A DNA stretch of 64,000 nucleotides from Streptomyces laurentii (GCA_002355495.1 AP017424.1:496001-560000); one strand, 5' to 3'. Positions 46,953 through 56,214 are shown, counted from the first letter of the stretch. The notes: generated from the letters alone by a model not told the origin. Numbers and translations: made by a program.

Positions 46953-48070
46953 CCGAGCCCGCGGCCTTCCAGGCCGCCCCGGACGGCGCCTCCTCCCCCT
47001 GGCTGGCGCTGCACGTCTTCTACGCCGCCAACCCGCAGCCGCTGCTCGTGAAGTGCGTGCGTCCGCTGGTCGACCGGCTCACCGAGGACGGTCTGATCGA
47101 CGGCTACTTCTTCATCAACTACTGGCTGGAGGGGCCGCACATCCGGCTGCGGCTGCGCCCCAGCGGCCCGGACGCCGAGGCCGGGGTGCGCCGGCGCGCC
47201 GAGGAGGCCATCGACGGCTTCCTCAAGAGCCGCCCCGCCCTGTACGAGGTGGACTCCGGCTTCCTCAAGGACTTCTACAACTCGCTGTTCGACATCGAGT
47301 TCCCGGGCGAGGACCGGGAGAAGTACATGGGCCCGGACGGCCAGATGAACCTTCGGCCGAACAACTCCTTCTCGTACGAGGTCTACGCCCCCGAGTACGC
47401 CAAGTACGGCGGCCCGGCCGGGGTGGAGCTGGCGGAGTGGCACTTCCGGCGCTCCAGCGACCTGGTCCTGGAGGCGTACCGGAGCATGAACCTGCATCTG
47501 CGGACGGTGCTGCTCGGCACCTCGGCGCAGCTGATGATGGTGATGGCGAGCTGCTTCCTGCCCGAGGAGGACCGGCTGGCCGACTATCTCGACTCGTACT
47601 ACGCCTTCTGGCACCGGCTGTTCCCGGGGACCGGGTTCATCGGCTCGTCCGAGTACGAGCAGACGTACGAGAAGATGGCGCCGTCGCTCGGCGCCCGGTT
47701 CGCGCAGCTGCGGGAGGCGGTCGCGAGCCGCGAGCCGGCCCGGCTGCCGGAGTTCCTGCGCGGCTGGGCCGAGCACTGCCTGGAGCTGAAGGACCGGGTG
47801 GTGGACCTCACCGAGCGCGGGCAGCTGGCGTTCCCGGCCTGGGACGGTCCGGCGCGCGAGGACACCGGCCAGGAGCGCACGGCGGATCCGGAGGCGGCCC
47901 CGCTGGTGACCGCGACCCGGGTGGACGCGGTGCTGCCGCGGCTGCTCTCCCCGTACATGCACATGACCAACAACCGGCTGCATGTGACGATCCGGGACGA
48001 GGCGTATCTGGCGTTCGTCCTGGGCCGGGTGCTGCGCGAGTCCCGGCCGGGACGGCAGGACGCCTCGTGA
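46940..48070 (+). CDS. Split LanB, SpaB_C-type elimination domain (or [4+2] cyclase)
   Basis: 376 residues from ATG 46940 (GGAGG upstream). The start WLALHVFYAANPQPLLVKCVRPLVDRL and YFFINYWLEGPHIRLRLRP are typical of thiopeptide-type SpaB_C proteins, which include both glutamate-eliminating enzymes and the pyridine-forming cyclases. Ends with MHMTNNRLHVTIRDEAYLAFVL. Since only one such gene is present and the dehydratase needs an elimination partner, elimination is the more likely role. The sequence alone does not decide between the two. Confidence 0.85.
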   Translation: MPELTEPAAFQAAPDGASSPWLALHVFYAANPQPLLVKCVRPLVDRLTEDGLIDGYFFINYWLEGPHIRLRLRPSGPDAEAGVRRRAEEAIDGFLKSRPALYEVDSGFLKDFYNSLFDIEFPGEDREKYMGPDGQMNLRPNNSFSYEVYAPEYAKYGGPAGVELAEWHFRRSSDLVLEAYRSMNLHLRTVLLGTSAQLMMVMASCFLPEEDRLADYLDSYYAFWHRLFPGTGFIGSSEYEQTYEKMAPSLGARFAQLREAVASREPARLPEFLRGWAEHCLELKDRVVDLTERGQLAFPAWDGPAREDTGQERTADPEAAPLVTATRVDAVLPRLLSPYMHMTNNRLHVTIRDEAYLAFVLGRVLRESRPGRQDAS

Positions 48071-49257
48071 CCGCCGCCGACCGGCCGGGAGCGGGCGCGC
48101 GGAGCGCCGCGGCCCCCGGCACCGCCAAGACCGCCGCCGGGGCGAGCGCGGCCGACCGGGCCGCCGCCGTCCGCGGCTACCGGCCGGAGATGCGCCCGGG
48201 TGCCCTGATCGGTCCGGCGGTGCTGCGCGGCCCGCGCACCGTCCATCTGGTCAAACACCCGGTGAGCGGCGCCACGTTCGAGATCGGCCCGAGGGAGCGG
48301 TTCGTCCTCGGCCTGCTCGACGGCACCCGCGACCAGGACGCCGTCGTCACGGCGTACGCGGAGCGGTTCCGGCGCCGGCTGCCCGACGAGCAGTGGATCC
48401 GGCTGCTCGGGCTGCTCGGCACCCGCGGGCTGCTGGCCGGGGCGCCGGACCCGGCACCGCCCGAGCCGCCGCCCGCCCCGGCCAACACTTTCTGGAAGGG
48501 CACCCGCCGGACGGTGTCCGACGCCCACCGGACCGCGTCGCGGCTGCACGCGATCATGTCCCCGATACTGGGACCGTGGATTCAAATCCCGCTGGTGGCG
48601 GCCTCGTTGGCGATGATCGTGGCGGTGCTCGCCGACCCTCCGGCGTTCTGGGACGGGATGCTGGAGCTGGTGACCCGCCCCTGGGTGCTGGTGCCGTTCG
48701 CGATCTTCCTGTGGTTCAGCATCTGTCTGCACGAACTCGCCCACGGGATCTCCGCGCGCCGCTACGGCGGAATCGTCACGGAAATCGGGCTGCGCTGGCG
48801 CTTCCCGACGATGATGATGTACTGCACGGTCGACAACTACCTGTTCCTGCCCGGACTTCGGGCGAAACTGGTGGTGGCCGCGGCGGGCGCGCACGTCAAC
48901 CTGGTGCTGCTGCTGCCGTTCGCGCTGTGGTGGGCGCTGCTGGATCCGGCGGACCCGGCCCGGCCGCCGCTCACCGGGGCGCTGTTCATCGGCATCGTGC
49001 AGGCGCTGAGCAACCTGGTCCCGCTGCCGCCGCTGGACGGCTACCGCATCCTCAGCCATCTGGTGGGCACGGTCGGGCTCGCCCCGGAGACCCGCGCCTA
49101 TCTGCTGCTGCGCCGCGGCGGCGGCCGGGACGCGGTCGCCGCCTACCCCGCGCGGGCCCGCCGGGTGTACACCTCCTACGCGGTCACGGCGGCCGGCTGC
49201 GTCCTGCTCGCGGTGGCCGGCAGCGCCACGGCCGTCGTCCTGCTGGTGATCCGGTGA
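48067..49257 (+). CDS. M50-type membrane zinc metalloprotease with PqqD-like N-terminus
   Basis: 396 residues from GTG 48067, overlapping the preceding stop. Residues about 38-125 (MRPGALIGPAVLRGPRTVHLVKHPVSGATFEIGPRERFVLGLLDGT...LLGTRGLLAG) resemble a PqqD/leader-recognition fold. The zinc motif HELAH is at 222-226 within a membrane segment, and a second metal-ligand region (PLPPLDGYRI) follows near 320. This matches peptide zinc metalloproteases of RiPP clusters such as YydH. It may remove the precursor leader at the membrane before or during export. Confidence 0.84.
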   Translation: MTAADRPGAGARSAAAPGTAKTAAGASAADRAAAVRGYRPEMRPGALIGPAVLRGPRTVHLVKHPVSGATFEIGPRERFVLGLLDGTRDQDAVVTAYAERFRRRLPDEQWIRLLGLLGTRGLLAGAPDPAPPEPPPAPANTFWKGTRRTVSDAHRTASRLHAIMSPILGPWIQIPLVAASLAMIVAVLADPPAFWDGMLELVTRPWVLVPFAIFLWFSICLHELAHGISARRYGGIVTEIGLRWRFPTMMMYCTVDNYLFLPGLRAKLVVAAAGAHVNLVLLLPFALWWALLDPADPARPPLTGALFIGIVQALSNLVPLPPLDGYRILSHLVGTVGLAPETRAYLLLRRGGGRDAVAAYPARARRVYTSYAVTAAGCVLLAVAGSATAVVLLVIR

Positions 49258-49361
49258 CCCGGTGACCCTCCTTCCCTGACGGCCGCCCCCGACGGCCCGA
49301 GGCCCACCCCCCAGACCTCCCGACGGCGAAAGAACACGCAACTCATGAATGAGGTACCCGT

Positions 49362-50336
49362 ATGACCTCCCCCTCCCCCTCCACGGATGCCGTGGCCGTG
49401 CCGGCCGTCGCGGTCGACGCGGTGACCAAGACCTACGGCGACCGCAAAGCCGTCGACGGGGTCTCCCTGACGATCCGGCGCGGCGAGTTCTTCGGGCTGC
49501 TCGGCCCCAACGGCGCCGGCAAGTCCACACTGGTGGAGATCATGGAAGGGCTGCGCAAGGCGGAGTCCGGCTCGGTCGCGGTGTTTGGCGAGTCGCCGTG
49601 GCCGCGCAACACCGCGCTGCTGCCGCGGATGGGCGTGCAGACCCAGTCGTCGGCGTTCTTCGTCCGGCAGACCGTCCACGAGCATCTGCGGACCGTCGCC
49701 GCGCTGTTCGGCGCGCCGTCGAAGGCGGTGGACGAGACCCTGGAGGCGGTGGGCCTCGGCCAGATGCGCGACATCCGGGTCGACAACCTGTCAGGCGGCC
49801 AGCGCCAGCGGCTCGCCATCGCGTCCGCGCTGGTGCACGGGCCGGAGCTGATCTTCCTGGACGAGCCGACGGCCGCGCTCGACCCGGAGGGCCGGCGCGA
49901 TCTGTGGGAGGTGCTGCGGGATCTGAAGGCGGAGGGCCGCACCATCGTCTACACCACCCATCACCTGGACGAGGCGGAGGCGCTCTGCGACCGCGTCGGC
50001 ATCCTGGTGGCGGGCCGGCTCGTCGTCACCGACGAGCCGCAGCACCTCATCAACACCTTCGGCGCGAGCAGCCGGCTGCTCGTCCCGCTCGGCCGGATCG
50101 ACGAGGACCAGGCCCGCGAACTGCCGGGCGTGGACGGGGTGATGGTGCAGGGCGGGCATCTCGTCCTGGAGACCCGCGCCACCGGCCAGGTGCTGTCCGC
50201 GCTGGACGCGCGGGGCGGCCTGGACGGGGTGCAGACGCGTACCCCCAGCCTCGAGGACGTGTACCTCGAACTCACCGCCCGGCAGTCCCCCCTCGCGTCC
50301 CAGCACGCCTCGAACAACCAGGAGCAGCAGGCATGA
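49362..50336 (+). CDS. ABC transporter ATP-binding protein of the RiPP cluster
   Basis: 324 residues. Walker A GPNGAGKST near residue 48, signature LSGGQRQRLAIASALVHGPELIFLDEPTAALDPEGRRDLW near 143-180, then a C-terminal regulatory region of about 100 residues, as in drug/peptide exporters of the ABC-2 type. Coupled with the permease (ATGA overlap). Likely exports the mature peptide and gives self-protection. Confidence 0.92.
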   Translation: MTSPSPSTDAVAVPAVAVDAVTKTYGDRKAVDGVSLTIRRGEFFGLLGPNGAGKSTLVEIMEGLRKAESGSVAVFGESPWPRNTALLPRMGVQTQSSAFFVRQTVHEHLRTVAALFGAPSKAVDETLEAVGLGQMRDIRVDNLSGGQRQRLAIASALVHGPELIFLDEPTAALDPEGRRDLWEVLRDLKAEGRTIVYTTHHLDEAEALCDRVGILVAGRLVVTDEPQHLINTFGASSRLLVPLGRIDEDQARELPGVDGVMVQGGHLVLETRATGQVLSALDARGGLDGVQTRTPSLEDVYLELTARQSPLASQHASNNQEQQA

Positions 50337-51088
50337 GCGCCTACTCCGCCCTGACCGCCGCGGGCTACCGCGCCCAGGTCCGGGACAAGACGACCGTCTT
50401 CTTCACCTTCGCCTTCCCGCTGGTCTTCCTCGTCGTCTTCGGCCTGGTCTTCCGCGGCAAGGCCGTCGAGGAGAGCGGCTTCTCGTATCTGTCGTACACC
50501 GCGTCCGGCGTGCTCTCCTGGGGTGTCGCCAACGCCGCCGTCTTCGGCATCGGCTTCACCCTGATGCAGTGGCGGGCGGACGACATCCTGCGGATGATCC
50601 GGATGTCCCCGGCGCCGCTGTCCGCCGTCATCGGCTCGCGGTACGTGCTCGCGCTGGGCGTCGGCCTCGCGCAGGCGGTGCTGTTCGTGGGCGTCGCGAT
50701 GCTGCCGGGCTTCGGCCTGGTGCCCGCGTCCCGCTGGCCGCTGCTGATCCCCGTCCTGATCCTCGGCATCACCAGCTTCCTGCTGCTCGGGGTGACCATC
50801 GGCAGCATCGCCGACACCCCCGAGTCGGTGGCCGGCATCGCCAACTTCATCATGCTGCCGATGGCCTTCCTGTCCGGCTCCTTCTTCCCGCTGGACTCGA
50901 TGCCGGACTGGCTGCAGAAGATCTCGCTGGTGCTGCCGCTGCGCTACCTCAACGACGCGGTGTCCGGCTCGCTGACCGGCCGCGGCGACCTCGCCGACAT
51001 CGGCATCGGCTGTGTGGGGCTCGTCGTGTTCGCGGCGATCTTCGGCGTGCTCGCGGCACGCACCTTCCGCTGGACGAAGAAGTCATGA
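50333..51088 (+). CDS. ABC-2 type permease of the RiPP cluster
   Basis: 251 residues with six membrane spans; the segment GIANFIMLPMAFLSGSFFPLDSMPDWLQKISLVLPLRYLNDAV is the ABC-2 signature. Starts inside the ATPase stop and ends inside the start of YcaO 2, so it lies within one transcript with the modifying enzymes. Confidence 0.92.
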   Translation: MSAYSALTAAGYRAQVRDKTTVFFTFAFPLVFLVVFGLVFRGKAVEESGFSYLSYTASGVLSWGVANAAVFGIGFTLMQWRADDILRMIRMSPAPLSAVIGSRYVLALGVGLAQAVLFVGVAMLPGFGLVPASRWPLLIPVLILGITSFLLLGVTIGSIADTPESVAGIANFIMLPMAFLSGSFFPLDSMPDWLQKISLVLPLRYLNDAVSGSLTGRGDLADIGIGCVGLVVFAAIFGVLAARTFRWTKKS

Positions 51089-53052
51089 CGACGACCACGC
51101 CCCGGCCGCTCGCCCAGCCCATGGAGCGGGCCCGCGCCGCCCTCCAGGCCACCCTGGAGGGCCGGTTCGGCGCCGGCGCGCCCCGGGTGGTGACGGTCGG
51201 CGCGGTCGCCGCGCGCGGCGGGGACGGCGACGCGCCGGACGTGTGGGCGGCCGACCGGCCGGCGGCCCGGGTGCATCTGACCGCCTCGGCCGTCCTCGTC
51301 GGCCCCTGGGGCGGCGACGGCACCGCCCCGGCCTGCGGCCGCTGCCTCGCACTGCGCTGGCAGCGGCTGCGCAGCCGCAGCGAACGCGACGCGCTGGAAC
51401 TCGGCGGCCTCGACGGGCCGCGCCCGGCAGGCGCCTGGCCGCTGCTGCCCGCGCACGTCCACGACTCGGTGACCGCGCTGGTCGAAGCGGTTCTGGACGG
51501 TTCGGCGGTGCTTCCGATACCACCCGCCGAGCACCCGGCCGACCGGGCCCTGCCCCAGGTGACCCGGCTCGACCTGGGGAACCTGACGGTCCGCACGTAC
51601 CCCCTGCTCGCCGATCCGCTCTGCCCGGACTGCGGTCCGGGCGCCCGGGTGCCCGAGGCCGCGGACGTCGCGCCGCTGAGCCTCGTCTCCCGGCCGAAGC
51701 CGGACCCGGACGGCTACCGGCTGCGCTCCGCGTTCGCGATCCCGATGCCGGTGGACGCGCTCGCCAATCCGGTGTGCGGCGCGCTGGGCGCCTCGACCTG
51801 GACGGACGTCACCTCGTCGACGACCGCGCCGGTGGCCGGCAGCGTGTTCATCCGCGGCTACGCGGGCCTGCACGACGTCACCTGGAGCGGGCAGGAGAAC
51901 TCCTTCGCCACCAGCCGCCGGCTCGCCTTCCTGGAGGGCCTGGAGCGGTACGCGGGCACGCACCGGCGCGGCGGGCAGGCGCCGGTCGTCGCGGCGTACG
52001 ACGAGCTGGGCGCCGACGCCATCGACCCGCTGGAGTGCGGGGTGTACAGCCCGGAGACATACCGGGACGACCCGCTGGTCCGGCCGTTCGACCCGGCTCA
52101 GCCGATCCCGTGGGAGTGGGGCTGGTCGCTGCGCGACGAGCGGCCCGTCCTCGTGCCGTCGCGTCTCGTCTACTACAGCGCGCCGCTGGCCGGCGACGAC
52201 TTCGTCTTCGAGTGCTCCAACGGCTGCGCCATCGGCGGCTGTCTGGAGGAGGCGGTGCTCGGCGGGCTGCTGGAGCTGATCGAGCGCGACTCGTTCCTCA
52301 ACGGCTGGTACGGGGCGGCCCGGCTGCCCCGGATCGACCTGGGGACGCTCGGCAGCCCGACGGCCGCCGCGATGGTCGAGCGGGCCGCCCTCCAGGGCTA
52401 CGACGTGCACGCCTTCGACAACCGGATCGACCTGCCGGTGCCGGCCGTCACGGTGGTCGGCGTCCGGCGCGACGGCGGGCCCGGCACCCTGTCGTTCGCG
52501 GCCGCCGCCTCGCTGGATCCGCGCGCCGCGGTCGAGGGAGCGCTGTCGGAGGTGCTCAGCTACATCCCGCACCTGACCCGGCAGACCGCCGAGCGACGGG
52601 ACGAACTCGAGGCGATGGCCGACGACTTCGGGCTCGTACGGCATCTGAAGGACCATCCGCAGCTGTACGGGCTGCCGCGCATGGCGTCGTACGCGCGCAG
52701 CTACCTGGAGCCGTCACAGGCCCGCCCGTTCGACGAGGTGTACGCGGACTGGCAGGGGCACGGCCGGCCGCGCACCGGCGATCTGCGGGACGACGTGGCG
52801 GTGGTGCGCGACGCGCTCGTCGGCGCGGGCCACGACGTGATCGTGGTCGACCAGACCTCGCCGGAGCAGGAGCGGATGGGGCTGCGGACGGTGGCCACGG
52901 TGGTGCCGGGGCTGCTGCCGATCGACTTCGGCTGGAACCGGCAGCGGGCGGTGCTCATGCCCCGGCTGCGCACCGCGCTGCGGCGCGGCGGGCACCGGGA
53001 CACGGACCTCACCGAGGCGGAGATCCGGATGGCCCCGCATCCCTTCCCTTGA
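51085..53052 (+). CDS. YcaO cyclodehydratase 2
   Basis: 655 residues from ATG 51085 (overlap ATGA with the permease). It has the same plan as YcaO 1: CxxC at 84/87 (CGRCLALRWQ) and 180/183 (CPDCG), ATP-binding helices (SRRLAFLEGLERYAG; NGCAIGGCLEEAVLGGLLELIERDSFL), and the tail APHPFP, again the PxPxP end of azoline-forming enzymes. The two YcaO proteins are clearly homologous along their length. One may act on Cys and the other on Ser/Thr, or on different parts of the core; this is inference. Confidence 0.9.
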   Translation: MTTTTPRPLAQPMERARAALQATLEGRFGAGAPRVVTVGAVAARGGDGDAPDVWAADRPAARVHLTASAVLVGPWGGDGTAPACGRCLALRWQRLRSRSERDALELGGLDGPRPAGAWPLLPAHVHDSVTALVEAVLDGSAVLPIPPAEHPADRALPQVTRLDLGNLTVRTYPLLADPLCPDCGPGARVPEAADVAPLSLVSRPKPDPDGYRLRSAFAIPMPVDALANPVCGALGASTWTDVTSSTTAPVAGSVFIRGYAGLHDVTWSGQENSFATSRRLAFLEGLERYAGTHRRGGQAPVVAAYDELGADAIDPLECGVYSPETYRDDPLVRPFDPAQPIPWEWGWSLRDERPVLVPSRLVYYSAPLAGDDFVFECSNGCAIGGCLEEAVLGGLLELIERDSFLNGWYGAARLPRIDLGTLGSPTAAAMVERAALQGYDVHAFDNRIDLPVPAVTVVGVRRDGGPGTLSFAAAASLDPRAAVEGALSEVLSYIPHLTRQTAERRDELEAMADDFGLVRHLKDHPQLYGLPRMASYARSYLEPSQARPFDEVYADWQGHGRPRTGDLRDDVAVVRDALVGAGHDVIVVDQTSPEQERMGLRTVATVVPGLLPIDFGWNRQRAVLMPRLRTALRRGGHRDTDLTEAEIRMAPHPFP

Positions 53053-53094
53053 GCCCTCGGCTTCAACAACTCTCTTGTTCCGTACGCCTGTTCC

Positions 53095-53124
53095 GGGCCT
53101 CCGTCGCACCCGTGACGGAGGCCC
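53095..53124 (+). terminator. Hairpin after YcaO 2
   Basis: GGGCCTCCGTC (53095-53105) and its exact complement at 53114-53124 with an 8-base loop. It separates the main RiPP operon from the M20 hydrolase gene. Confidence 0.75.
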
Positions 53125-53151
53125 GGGCCGTCCCTCTCCCGGAGTGCGCCG

Positions 53152-54549
53152 ATGACCTCGACCGTCCCGTCCCCGTCCCGTGTTCCCGGCGCCGGCCCTG
53201 ATTCCGGCTTCGGCTCCGGGCCCGGCTCCGGTGAGGCGGATCTGCTCGTCCGGGCCGGGCAGGTGCTGCGGCCGGCCCTCGGCCTCTACCTGGACCTGCA
53301 CGCGCATCCAGAGCCCTCCGGCCAAGAGGCCCGTACCGCCGAGGTGTTCGCCGAGCGGCTCGCGGCGGCCGGCCTGGAGGTCACGCGCGGAGTGGGCGGC
53401 CACGGGGTGGTCGCGGTGCTGCGGAACGGGCCCGGGCCGAGCGTGTGGCTGCGGGCGGAACTCGACGCGCTGCCGATGCGGGAGGAGACGGGCCTGCCGT
53501 ACGCCAGCCGGAACGACGCCATGCACGCCTGCGGCCACGATCTGCACCTCGCGGCGGCGGCGGGCGCGGCGGAGCTGCTCGCCGCCCTGTCCGAGCGGTG
53601 GCGGGGCACGCTCGTGGTGGTGGGCCAGCCCGCCGAGGAGACGCTGACCGGGGCGGAGGCGATGCTGCGGGACGGGCTGTACGAACGGTTCGGCCGGCCC
53701 GACGTCGTCCTCGCCCAGCACGCCGCCCCGCTGCCGTCCGGCACCGTCGCGCACATGACGGACGGCGGCCCGCCCGTCACCGGGGCCGGCGTGGTCCTCG
53801 ACGTGACGCTGCACGGCCGGGGCGGCCACGCCGCCACCCCTCACCTGGCGGTGGACCCGGTGCTGGCCGCCGCGTCCGTCGTCACCCGGCTGCAGGGCGT
53901 GGTGTCCCGCGAGGCCGCCCCGTCCGCCCAAGTCGCCGTGAATGTGGGCACGTTGCGGGCCGGCACCGCCGCCAACGTGATCCCGGACCGGGCCACGCTC
54001 GGCGTCGGGGTGCGCGCCGCGAACGAGGCGTCGCTGGACCGGGCACTGGCCGCCGTACGCCGGATCGCGCACGGCGAGAGCGTGGCCGCGGGCGCGCCCC
54101 GGGACCCGGAGGTGACGGTGGTGTCCCGGTCCGCCGCGCTGCGCTGCGATCCGGCGGCGACGGCCGCGGCGTGGGGCGCGCACGCGCGGCTCCTCGGGCC
54201 GGGGCGGGTGCTGCCGTGGCCGGGGTCGCTGGCGACGGAGGACTTCCCGCTGTTCGGGGACGCCGGGGCCGGGATCCACGGGGAATCCGGGATCCCGCTG
54301 GTGTACTGGATGCTGGGCGTGGCGGGCGAGGAACGCCCGGACGGGGAGCCGCCCGCGCCCAACCACTCGCCGCACTTCGCGCCCGATGTCCGCACAGCGC
54401 TGCGGCCGGCGATCGCCGCGCCGACCGCGGCCGCGCTGAACCACTTCGCCGCCGGGGCCGGGACAGGGTCCGGGTCCGGGTCCGGACCCGGGGCGGGGTC
54501 CGAGCCCGGGTCCGCGGAGGGGTCAGGAGCCGTCGCCGAGGGGCAGTGA
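53152..54549 (+). CDS. M20D-type amidohydrolase
   Basis: 465 residues from ATG 53152 (GGAG 8 bases upstream). Metal-binding segments are [47 protein letters not shown], and the late ligand in [10 protein letters not shown]; the dimerisation region [18 protein letters not shown] is also present. Members hydrolyse N-acyl amino acids or amino-terminal amides. A Gly/Ser/Pro tail from (GGGTCC)n repeats closes the gene. It lies behind a terminator, so its link to the RiPP pathway is uncertain; trimming or inactivating the peptide is possible. Confidence 0.8.
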   Translation: MTSTVPSPSRVPGAGPDSGFGSGPGSGEADLLVRAGQVLRPALGLYLDLHAHPEPSGQEARTAEVFAERLAAAGLEVTRGVGGHGVVAVLRNGPGPSVWLRAELDALPMREETGLPYASRNDAMHACGHDLHLAAAAGAAELLAALSERWRGTLVVVGQPAEETLTGAEAMLRDGLYERFGRPDVVLAQHAAPLPSGTVAHMTDGGPPVTGAGVVLDVTLHGRGGHAATPHLAVDPVLAAASVVTRLQGVVSREAAPSAQVAVNVGTLRAGTAANVIPDRATLGVGVRAANEASLDRALAAVRRIAHGESVAAGAPRDPEVTVVSRSAALRCDPAATAAAWGAHARLLGPGRVLPWPGSLATEDFPLFGDAGAGIHGESGIPLVYWMLGVAGEERPDGEPPAPNHSPHFAPDVRTALRPAIAAPTAAALNHFAAGAGTGSGSGSGPGAGSEPGSAEGSGAVAEGQ

Positions 54550-54905
54550 CCGCAGCTCCTCGCGGAGGATCTTGCCGGACGCGGACTTGGGCACGGCGTC
54601 GGTGAACTCGACGATCCGTACCTTCTTGTGCGGCGCGACCCGCCCGGCGACGAACGTCTTCACTTCATCGGCGGTGAGCGCGGCACCGGGGCGGCGGACG
54701 ACGAACGCGCGCGGGAGTTCGCCGGCCGCCTCGTCGGGGTAGCCGACCACGACGGCGTCCACGATCTCCGGATGGGTGAGCAGCAGCGCCTCCAGCTCGG
54801 CCGGCGGCACCTGGTAGCCCTTGTACTTGATGAGCTCCTTCAGCCGGTCGACGACGTACACCTCGCCGCGCGGGCCGAGCCGGGCGAGGTCGCCGGTGCG
54901 CAGCC
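54523..54905 (-). pseudogene. C-terminal fragment of an acyl-CoA synthetase/4-coumarate:CoA ligase
   Basis: Reading from about 54905 down to the stop at 54523: [46 protein letters not shown]...[13 protein letters not shown], the hinge, the A8 region and the catalytic Lys of the ANL C-terminal domain. Upstream the frame is lost where phage-like sequence begins. The matching N-terminal part is at 58657-59346. About 150 central residues are missing, so this is a true gene break, not a sequencing slip. It overlaps the M20 gene end by 27 bases. Confidence 0.85.
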
Positions 54906-55013
54906 CGCTGGCAGCGCCGCTGTGGCTACTCCGGCGCCGCCGCCGACGGCATCCCCGGCCGCGCCTCGCTCGACCTGCTCGGCCGTGTCCGCGGGTTCCC
55001 CGTCACCGCGTGA
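54903..55013 (+). pseudogene. C-terminal remnant of an endolysin peptidoglycan-binding domain
   Basis: The frame ending at TGA 55011-55013 reads [19 protein letters not shown] then [15 protein letters not shown], the end of a PG_binding_1 module as found at the C-terminus of actinophage endolysins. No start is present; the sequence begins at the break in the ligase gene. Confidence 0.6.
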
Positions 55014-55227
55014 CCCCGCCGCCCCATCCCCGCCCGCCGGCCGCCGCGCCGCCGGGCGGGCCCCCTCCCCCGAACAGGCCCCCCATGAGCCCGCCAACAT
55101 CCGCACCGCCCGTACCGTCCTTCAGGCCGTCGTCGGCCTCGCCGTCGCCCTGCCCGCGATCGTCACCGCGTCCGGGATCCCCGAGGCCCTGCCGTGGGCG
55201 GTCGACAACGACGGCGGCGCCCGGTGA
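54985..55227 (+). CDS. Small holin-like protein, phage remnant
   Basis: About 80 residues from GTG 54985, ending at TGA 55225-55227. A single hydrophobic segment ([23 protein letters not shown]) follows a Pro-rich region. Position directly after the endolysin remnant suggests a phage holin or lysis accessory gene. Start uncertain. Confidence 0.5.
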   Translation: MSAGSPSPRDPAAPSPPAGRRAAGRAPSPEQAPHEPANIRTARTVLQAVVGLAVALPAIVTASGIPEALPWAVDNDGGAR

Positions 55228-55427
55228 CGATCCCCACTCCGTCCGACCCGGCCGCCGTCGCCGTCGAGCTGGAGGAGCTGCGCGGCACCATGGAAATCGG
55301 CCTCGCCCTGTCCCTGTGGCGGGGCCACCCGCACCTGAACGCCAACGTCCCCCGTACGGCCCTGAGGGGCCGTACGGGGGACGTTCTTCGTCGTGCTGGA
55401 CGGCGTGCGCGTCAGATGCCGAGCTGA
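55224..55427 (+). CDS. Small phage-like ORF, probably truncated
   Basis: From GTG 55224 (overlap GTGA) the frame begins [24 protein letters not shown], in the style of short helical proteins downstream of phage lysis genes. It then runs straight through the terminator hairpin at 55344-55385, so the true gene probably ended or was cut before that. Confidence 0.4.
   Translation: MTIPTPSDPAAVAVELEELRGTMEIGLALSLWRGHPHLNANVPRTALRGRTGDVLRRAGRRARQMPS
55344..55385. terminator. Perfect 19-bp hairpin
   Basis: AACGTCCCCCGTACGGCCC (55344-55362), loop TGAG, exact complement 55367-55385. It lies between the phage-like ORFs and the minus-strand DUF397 gene and can stop transcription from both sides. Confidence 0.85.
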
Positions 55428-55618
55428 CCGGCCTTGACGCCGGCCGTGAACGACGCGAACGCGGAGGCAGAGACGCTGAGCGCGGGACCGTCGGAGACCT
55501 TCGAGTCACGGACGGGGACGACGCCACGCCGGGCAACGAGGTTCGTGGCGACCTCGACGCAGTTGCCGTCATTGTTGCTGTGAGAGGACTTGAACCACTG
55601 CGGGTGCTCGGTCGTCAC
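55412..55618 (-). CDS. DUF397 protein
   Basis: 68 residues from GTG 55618, overlapping the stop of the DUF5753 gene. The pattern WFKSSHSNNDGNCVEVA...VPVRDSKVSDGPALSVSASAFASFTAGV is the DUF397 family, small partners of Scr1-type regulators (BldB-like relatives). The pair normally controls development or antibiotic genes in streptomycetes. Confidence 0.9.
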   Translation of the reverse strand: MTTEHPQWFKSSHSNNDGNCVEVATNLVARRGVVPVRDSKVSDGPALSVSASAFASFTAGVKAGQLGI

Positions 55619-56214
55619 GGGTAAGCCTTTCGTGCTTCTTGGATCATGGCTACTGATGCCGCGTGCGGTAGGGCCTCGGCTTGCAAGTGATGGTAGGCCG
55701 TGAGCAGCCCCAGCACCGAGCCCGTGTGGCGCTCCATGTGGCCTCGGATCTGCGATTCGGCGTACGCAAGGACGCTCATGTCAGGGAGAGTCAGCAGGTT
55801 GAGCGGCAGATCAAGTGCCCGTTGCTCGCCCCGCGTGAAGGGGGCAATCTGCATCACGGTGTTGGGCTGCTCTGCGACGTCCAAGAGCCGGTCAAGCTGT
55901 TCGGCCATGACCTGAGGGCCGCCGACTTCCCGACGGATACAGCTCTCGTCCATGACTATCAGCCGCATCGGCCGGTTGCGGCGGTCGAGGACGTCCTGCC
56001 GTTGCCCGATGAACTTCACTCGCCTGTCCGCCCGTTCGGGCGTGATCGCGCCACGTCGAACGTTGCTGTCGGCCAGGCAGCGAGCGTATCCGGGCGTCTG
56101 CAACAGGCCCGGGATGATGCCAATTTCGTACAGCCGAATTTCTACGGCCTTCCCTTCGTTGGCGACGTACTCCGGGAAACCTTCCAAGAGGGGCCCGGTC
56201 TGGTCCTGTGCCAC
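55615..56214 (-). pseudogene. DUF5753 (Scr1-type) regulator lacking its DNA-binding domain
   Basis: 200 residues from GTG 56214: AQDQTGPLLEGFPEYVANEGKAVEIRLYEIGIIPGLLQTPGYARCLADS, then YAESQIRGHMERHTGSVLGLLTAYHHLQAEALP. This is the DUF5753 effector domain. Full-length members have about 80 more N-terminal residues with an HTH_31/XRE domain; upstream only a short open stretch to about 56260 continues, then graspetide-related sequence on the opposite strand begins. So the helix-turn-helix has been cut off, probably at the same junction that damaged the precursor gene. Confidence 0.8.

Noticed and set aside
34959..54549. Classical thiopeptide cluster assignment
   Set aside because: No second SpaB_C cyclase is seen and the core begins with Cys; kept as azole/dehydroamino-acid RiPP of thiazolyl-peptide type.
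54840..55106. Minus-strand frame beyond the ligase fragment
   Set aside because: No ANL motifs; the plus strand there carries the endolysin remnant.
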